In this document: positions 59,714 through 64,000 of the stretch, piece by piece
How the letters are laid out: each line of letters opens with the position of its first letter
Position numbering within the stretch: the stretch's first letter is position 1
From: Sipunculus nudus
Taxonomy: Eukaryota > Annelida > Sipuncula > Golfingiida > Sipunculidae
Direction: 5' to 3'
Assembly: GCA_026874595.1 (NCBI GenBank)
Contig: CM049313.1
Location: 43,988,659 to 44,052,658 of the forward strand
Length of the DNA: 64,000 nt
Program-made: the position numbers and the translations under genes
Notes under the pieces: model-generated
Databases searched by the model: none
The model's input: the letters and a program-made list of their open reading frames with translations, nothing else
Told to the model about the DNA's origin: nothing

Positions 59714-61632
59714 GTACATTTACCCATAATTTCTCAGGAATAGCAGGAGCTAGCATCAGGAAAATTTATGTAAAAATCTGTCACAAGTCAAATGTTATGG
59801 GATTGAGCATTTTATGGTGCCACCTGCATCAAATTACATTTCATGGGGAAAAAAAGCTGAAAAAAAATTGAAAATCCTCTTCTCTGAAATCATTCAGCCA
59901 AATGGCCTTTTGTAACACAATCTGTCGTAAATGCACAAATCGTAAATGCTGGACCTGGAATCTTCTCATTTAACATCTAGGGAGGTCGATGTAAAATCTC
60001 CTTGGAAACCTTGAATTAAGTGTCTTGTTACCCATATCCTCTGAGCTATGGGGCTCAGGTGTGTACCCCCTAGAAAATTTTATACAAAGCTCAAGTATCT
60101 GAACAACTTAAGCATTGATCACCATGATTCTTGCTTATTGATCATGGAGTGTTTCATCAGTTTCTGCTGACCAGATTGGTGGTGCCACCTGTATTTTTGC
60201 CAAGTTACAGGAAGCTGATAAAAAGGCCAAAAAAGGACCAAAAAATTTTATACAAAAGCTCAAGTATCTGAACAACTTATGTATTGATCACCTTGATTCT
60301 TTGCATGCATATTGATCACGGAGTGTTTCATCAGTTCCTGTGATTTGTGGTGCCACCTGTATTTTTGCCAAGTACTAAACTTAGAAGCTAAACTTAGTCA
60401 GTTGGCCAAAAAGGGATCCTAAAACTACAATTTCAGAAATGGCTGGTGCTATCATAACCAAATTTTATGCAAATGTTGGTCACATGACTCAAATTTGAAA
60501 CTGATGTATTTATTGGTGGTGCCACCTGCCTCAACCTTTTTTGTACAAAGGTCATCAGTAACCCATAAATTTTCAGGAATAGCTGGAGCTAGCATCCCCA
60601 ATTTTATGCAAAGCTGTGTCACATATCAAATGATGTGGGATCAAGCTTTTTTTTGTTCTACCGACATTAACTTACATTTTATGGGGAAAAAGCTAAAAAA
60701 CCTTTGAAATCTTCTTCTCTGAAATCATTAAGCCCAATTGTTTAATATTTCACAGAAATGATCGCAGAGATGAGCTCTCTCAAATTTGTTCAAATGGTTG
60801 GGTTTGATGAATTTTGGCCAAGTAACAGGAATTTGAACTTAGTCAACAGGAGCTAGTATCATCAAGTTTTGTGCAAATGTTGGTCGCCTGGATCATATTT
60901 GAAATGGCAGTTTTTGTGGCACCACCTACATAGACCTGGTTTATATGGGCAAAAACGTCATAATTTAAGCCTCTTTTAACTTAAAAATGTTTATGATGAA
61001 ATTGCTAAACTGAATCATTTAATTTTTCACAAGAATTATCCTAGGGTAGTGTTCTTTCAATTGTGTAAGAATAGATTTGGTTCATTTTTAGTCATAGATA
61101 GCTGAAGTTGGTCTTGTGGCCTAAGTAAGTCAAATTGGGCATATGTATACATCTCAGACAGTTTTGTCATATGCCAGACGGGTAGCACCACTTACAAAAT
61201 CTTTGCAGCGTATGCTCCTGCTTATTCCTCTGGAGTGATTTGACATATCAGCCTGCAATTATAAATGTCAATACATCTGAAAAAGTTTTGTTGGCTCCAT
61301 CTACAATTGTTTCATACGTCTGTGCACATAGCTGAAGAGTGGTTTGAAGTATCTGCTTGAAATTTTGCATGTCCATACATCTGTGATGGCTTATTCATAC
61401 ACAAGACTGGTGGTGCCACCTACAATCATTTTTGTGTTGTGTGCACCCATGCCAGTATTTCAGCTGTAACTTTAATGTAATTGGTGCATGTACTTTGGTT
61501 CAAATTATTCAGTGCTTGCATTGTATATATACATGAAACACTTGTATGTGAAAAGTAACAGTCCAGCATGTAAGCATTATACCTGATGTATATCCTGTTG
61601 CACAAGTTTGCATTAGGCCTGTAGTCCTTGTT
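59714..61632 (+). repeat. Family A, right part, with family C pieces
   Basis: It resumes with 'cataatttctcaggaatagc'. Family C phrases occupy about 59930-60200 and 60240-60370 (ctggacctggaatcttct, ctcaagtatctgaacaact). A body phrases return at 60370-61130. It ends with the A terminus CATTAGGCCTGTAGTCCTTG at 61611-61630 (one change in the hairpin). Confidence 0.8.
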
Positions 61633-62260
61633 AATATAAAAGAGTTTCAAGTTTACTTTTTTGACAGTCTTTTTGACACCTTTAAGGTGGTAATTTTAGT
61701 GTGTTCACACTTCACACAATTTCAGATCTTTTTGAAAGTAAAATATATCCTCCCAGTGTTTCACAAATGTGCCATTTTAATGAGTTAAGTAGTGATTCAT
61801 CAGTTTTGGACGAAATAACTGTAAGGCCACACACTGAACAAATAACACTGCGAACAAAAAATATGGTGTGAACAAGTAGGACTTTTTTTAATTTCCCAGT
61901 GGAGACAATACATGGAATTTTGCAATCTGGAAAAATAAAAAAACAAAAATTGCTTCATTTCTTTAAATGGTGCATGTAATTTAAACAATATTTTGTCCAT
62001 TTTCCATATGTAAGGAATTGAGGCAAGAGCACTAAATAGCTGCATAACAGTAGACAGCTCCTCATTTGCAAAAAATATATATGAACCATGATAAACACCA
62101 GTGGCAAATGAGAAGAACAACAAATTATTTCTGTGAGGCCTAAATATGAAATACTGTGGACTTATCTGCATTCTCCACATGACTGCATATACAATTCCTA
62201 TTTATTGTATATTATTCTTTATCAAAAGCAGCAATGGATTTAATGCAAACTAATGATAAT
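61633..62260. other. AT-rich spacer in the YTHDC2-like intron
   Basis: No gene or repeat was recognised. Open frames on the minus strand (61800-62180) are low-complexity and unsupported. Confidence 0.5.
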
Positions 62261-62261
62261 T

Positions 62262-62953
62262 TTAGCTCAGCTGACTCTAAGTCATCTGAGCTATAGCAAT
62301 CATTCTTGTCCTTCGTCCGTCCACCATTTAGCCGTCTTTCCATTAACAAGGCCCAAAACCGAACCACTGGACTTGGAAACTTAATATCCAGGGAGGTCCA
62401 TGAAAAATCTCCTTGGAAACCTGGAATTAGGTCTCTTGTACCCATATTCTTCAAGCTATGGTGCATATGTACGGACTTATTTTCGCAATGCCTGCAGATA
62501 CTGCCCTGATTTTTGCCCTGATGTGTGGGCAGATAATGACCATTTACAGATCGAGTTAGCGTTTGTCCAGGTTGACCTACTTTTGACTGTTTGACAGCTT
62601 CTGAACATAAAAAAATTTAATAAAAAAAAAAAGAAGTTTTCAAGACAAATGTACATGTACAGCCTTTTTTAGGCCATAGGCAGAATGGCTATTGTCGTCA
62701 CCCAAGCTGTCCATCCGTCTGTCTCTCTGTCTGTCCGTCTGTCCGGCGTCCTATCATCTGGCGTCCGTTAACTTTTACCTTGTGAGCAGGATATCTCTTA
62801 AAGGATTCCCCATTGGCATTTTATTTCATCAATGAAGATGTATATAGATAAAATCTAGGTCAAGTTTGAAGATGGGTGACCTTGACCCATTTTTAGCTCA
62901 GCTGACTTTCAGTCATGGGACACAATTAAATGTTCACCATGGGTCACTTGTTT
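62262..62953 (+). repeat. Mosaic of families C, B and D
   Basis: The order is: C head with hairpin (AGCTCAGCTGACT / AGTCATCTGAGCT, 62264-62292) and body to about 62465; then a B core (cgcaatgcctgcagatact) to about 62660; then a D head at 62671 with a CCGTCTGTCTCTCTGTCTG tract to about 62890; then a second C head and end (GGGTCACTTGTTTT) to 62953. Confidence 0.75.
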
Positions 62954-63201
62954 TTTATTTTTGTATCTGTGCATGGAAGGGACAATCTTATCTTGTCATG
63001 TTTATACACATAAAAAAACTGCTGGATGTAATGGAGCACTCCTGTAGATTATTTAATTCTTAAGAAAAAAGAAGAAGAGTTTATGAACTAGAATTTGGAA
63101 ATAGTTAATATTAAATGATCACAGAAGATAATAAAAGTATTTTACATATCACAGTGAATTTATTTTAATGCAAATAATTTTATAAACTTGTATATTTTCA
63201 G

Positions 63202-63256
63202 TACCTGGAAGCCTTTATGAGGTGAAAGAATACTTTCTTGAAGATGTGCTGAAGTG
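63202..63256 (+). CDS. YTHDC2: YTHDC2-like exon after motif III
   Basis: After ATTTTCAG it reads PGSLYEVKEYFLEDVLKW, corresponding to human GRPFEVKEMFLEDILR. It completes the Val codon left open by the preceding exon and leaves two bases at TG/GTAAGA. The previous intron is 6.3 kb, the longest seen in this gene here. Confidence 0.92.
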
Positions 63257-63507
63257 GTAAGAATTGCTTGCAAAAATTGCATATATAACTGATGAATTTC
63301 ATTATTGAATCTTAAGATCAAGCAACAGATAATATTGTCATATGTGAAAGTAGCAACAAATAATTTTAGTTTGTATCATAGACAATGGATAAAGCCTGCT
63401 TATTGTTTTGAATTTCAGCTGATTATCTGTAATGTTTCTGTTATTTGGCAACAGAATGAACTTTTATATTAGCAACTGATATGAAATGATATTGCCTTAT
63501 CTTTCAG

Positions 63508-63560
63508 GACAAAGTACACCACTAAAGAAATGGAAAAGTACAAGAAACAGTTTCCTAAAG
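63508..63560 (+). CDS. YTHDC2: YTHDC2-like exon (KEMxKYKK segment)
   Basis: The first base completes Trp, then TKYTTKEMEKYKKQFPK follows, matching human GYTNKEMLKYKK. The donor is G/GTATAT. The insertion region and ankyrin repeats of the human protein follow this segment. Confidence 0.92.
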
Positions 63561-63832
63561 GTATATTGCTTTGATTCCCAAATCTTCAGTTTAGATATGA
63601 CAGTTATTTGAGAATCAAATTCAGTGCGTTAGTGTTCACAGACTTTCCACAATGCCATATCGTTCAATGAGCAGAGTGATGTCAGATTAAAGAGCATTTT
63701 GATGCATATACAACCTGTCAGACAAATTCTTGATACAGTTTGTATCATTTATTCAAGGAAATGTACAGAAAATGTACAGTAAGGTTGTTATTTCAGTGTT
63801 GTTTTTCTGTTTCTCATTTATATAAAATCTAG

Positions 63833-63882
63833 AAGATACCCAGGAAAAATGTTCCTGTGCTGATCTCAGCAGACTATGTACA
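63833..63882 (+). CDS. YTHDC2: Probable next YTHDC2-like exon
   Basis: An acceptor (AAATCTAG at 63832) and a donor (ACA/GTAAAT) bracket 50 bp that keep the phase and stay open: EDTQEKCSCADLSRLCT. This region is poorly conserved between species, so similarity cannot confirm it. Frame and phase support it; the polypyrimidine tract is reasonable. Confidence 0.45.
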
Positions 63883-64000
63883 GTAAATGAATGTTCTAGT
63901 TATAATTTACCTCTCGAGATTGTTTTAATTTTAATGCAAACCATGTTCTCCAAATGTTTTTCCTTTGGATTTAGCAGCATAGCTGGCTGATAAAAGAGAA
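63883..64000 (+). other. Downstream intron, cut by the window edge
   Basis: AT-rich, with no further exon recognised; the gene must continue past the window. Confidence 0.5.

Noticed and set aside
61800-62180. 126-codon minus-strand frame in the YTHDC2 intron
   Set aside because: Low-complexity Phe/Ser-rich translation without recognised motif, in AT-rich spacer; likely chance.
1-64000. CRISPR arrays, operons, bacterial promoters and ribosome binding sites
   Set aside because: The window is eukaryotic; the tandem repeats present have no spacer-repeat structure.

Overview
The window is metazoan nuclear DNA: AT-rich, with split genes, GT-AG introns and dense interspersed repeats. The repeat repertoire (short families starting with a hairpin and a GTCCGTC-type microsatellite, with internal units of about 180 bp) is of a kind familiar from bivalve molluscs, so a bivalve is my best guess; this is inference, not proven by the sequence.

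Two genes are recognisable, both on the + strand. (1) About 2703-17899 is the 3' part of a sacsin (SACS) gene. One giant exon (2703-13563) holds two sacsin-type Hsp90-like ATPase repeats, the long linker and a J domain with HPD. It is followed by a 2.6 kb intron made mostly of a 31-bp minisatellite, a HEPN exon (16121-16413) and a short terminal exon (17803-17899) coding a basic tail. The upstream exons, expected to hold the first ATPase repeat and the N terminus, lie outside the window or were not recognised. The giant exon has an apparent one-base frame change near 9480-9510 that separates the ATPase repeats from the J and HEPN domains. (2) From 48006 to beyond the right edge is the 5' half of a YTHDC2-type gene (R3H domain plus DEAH/RHA helicase). 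Nine exons join in frame and a tenth is probable; together they carry the R3H region, Walker A (GETGSGKST), motif Ia, motif Ib, the DEIH box and SAA. The ankyrin and YTH parts would lie downstream.

Between them, 18.0-48.0 kb has no convincing host gene. It holds decayed transposons (a CR1/L2-like LINE remnant ending in an ATT tail, a possible second LINE remnant on the minus strand, a tRNA-derived SINE), tandem repeats, G/C homopolymers, a CpG-rich patch with hairpins, and a block of more than 7 kb of one repeat family (38.9-46.5 kb).

The YTHDC2 introns are packed with mobile DNA: four short-repeat families (called A-D here) with a common plan, nested in each other; a 1.1 kb hAT-like element with an 8-bp target duplication ending 41 bp before a coding exon; and a 2.06 kb pogo/Tc1-like element with 25-bp inverted ends and a TA duplication. 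The strongest leads are the frame change in sacsin, the intronic tandem copies of the DEIH-box exon boundary, and the shared modular design and nesting of families A-D.
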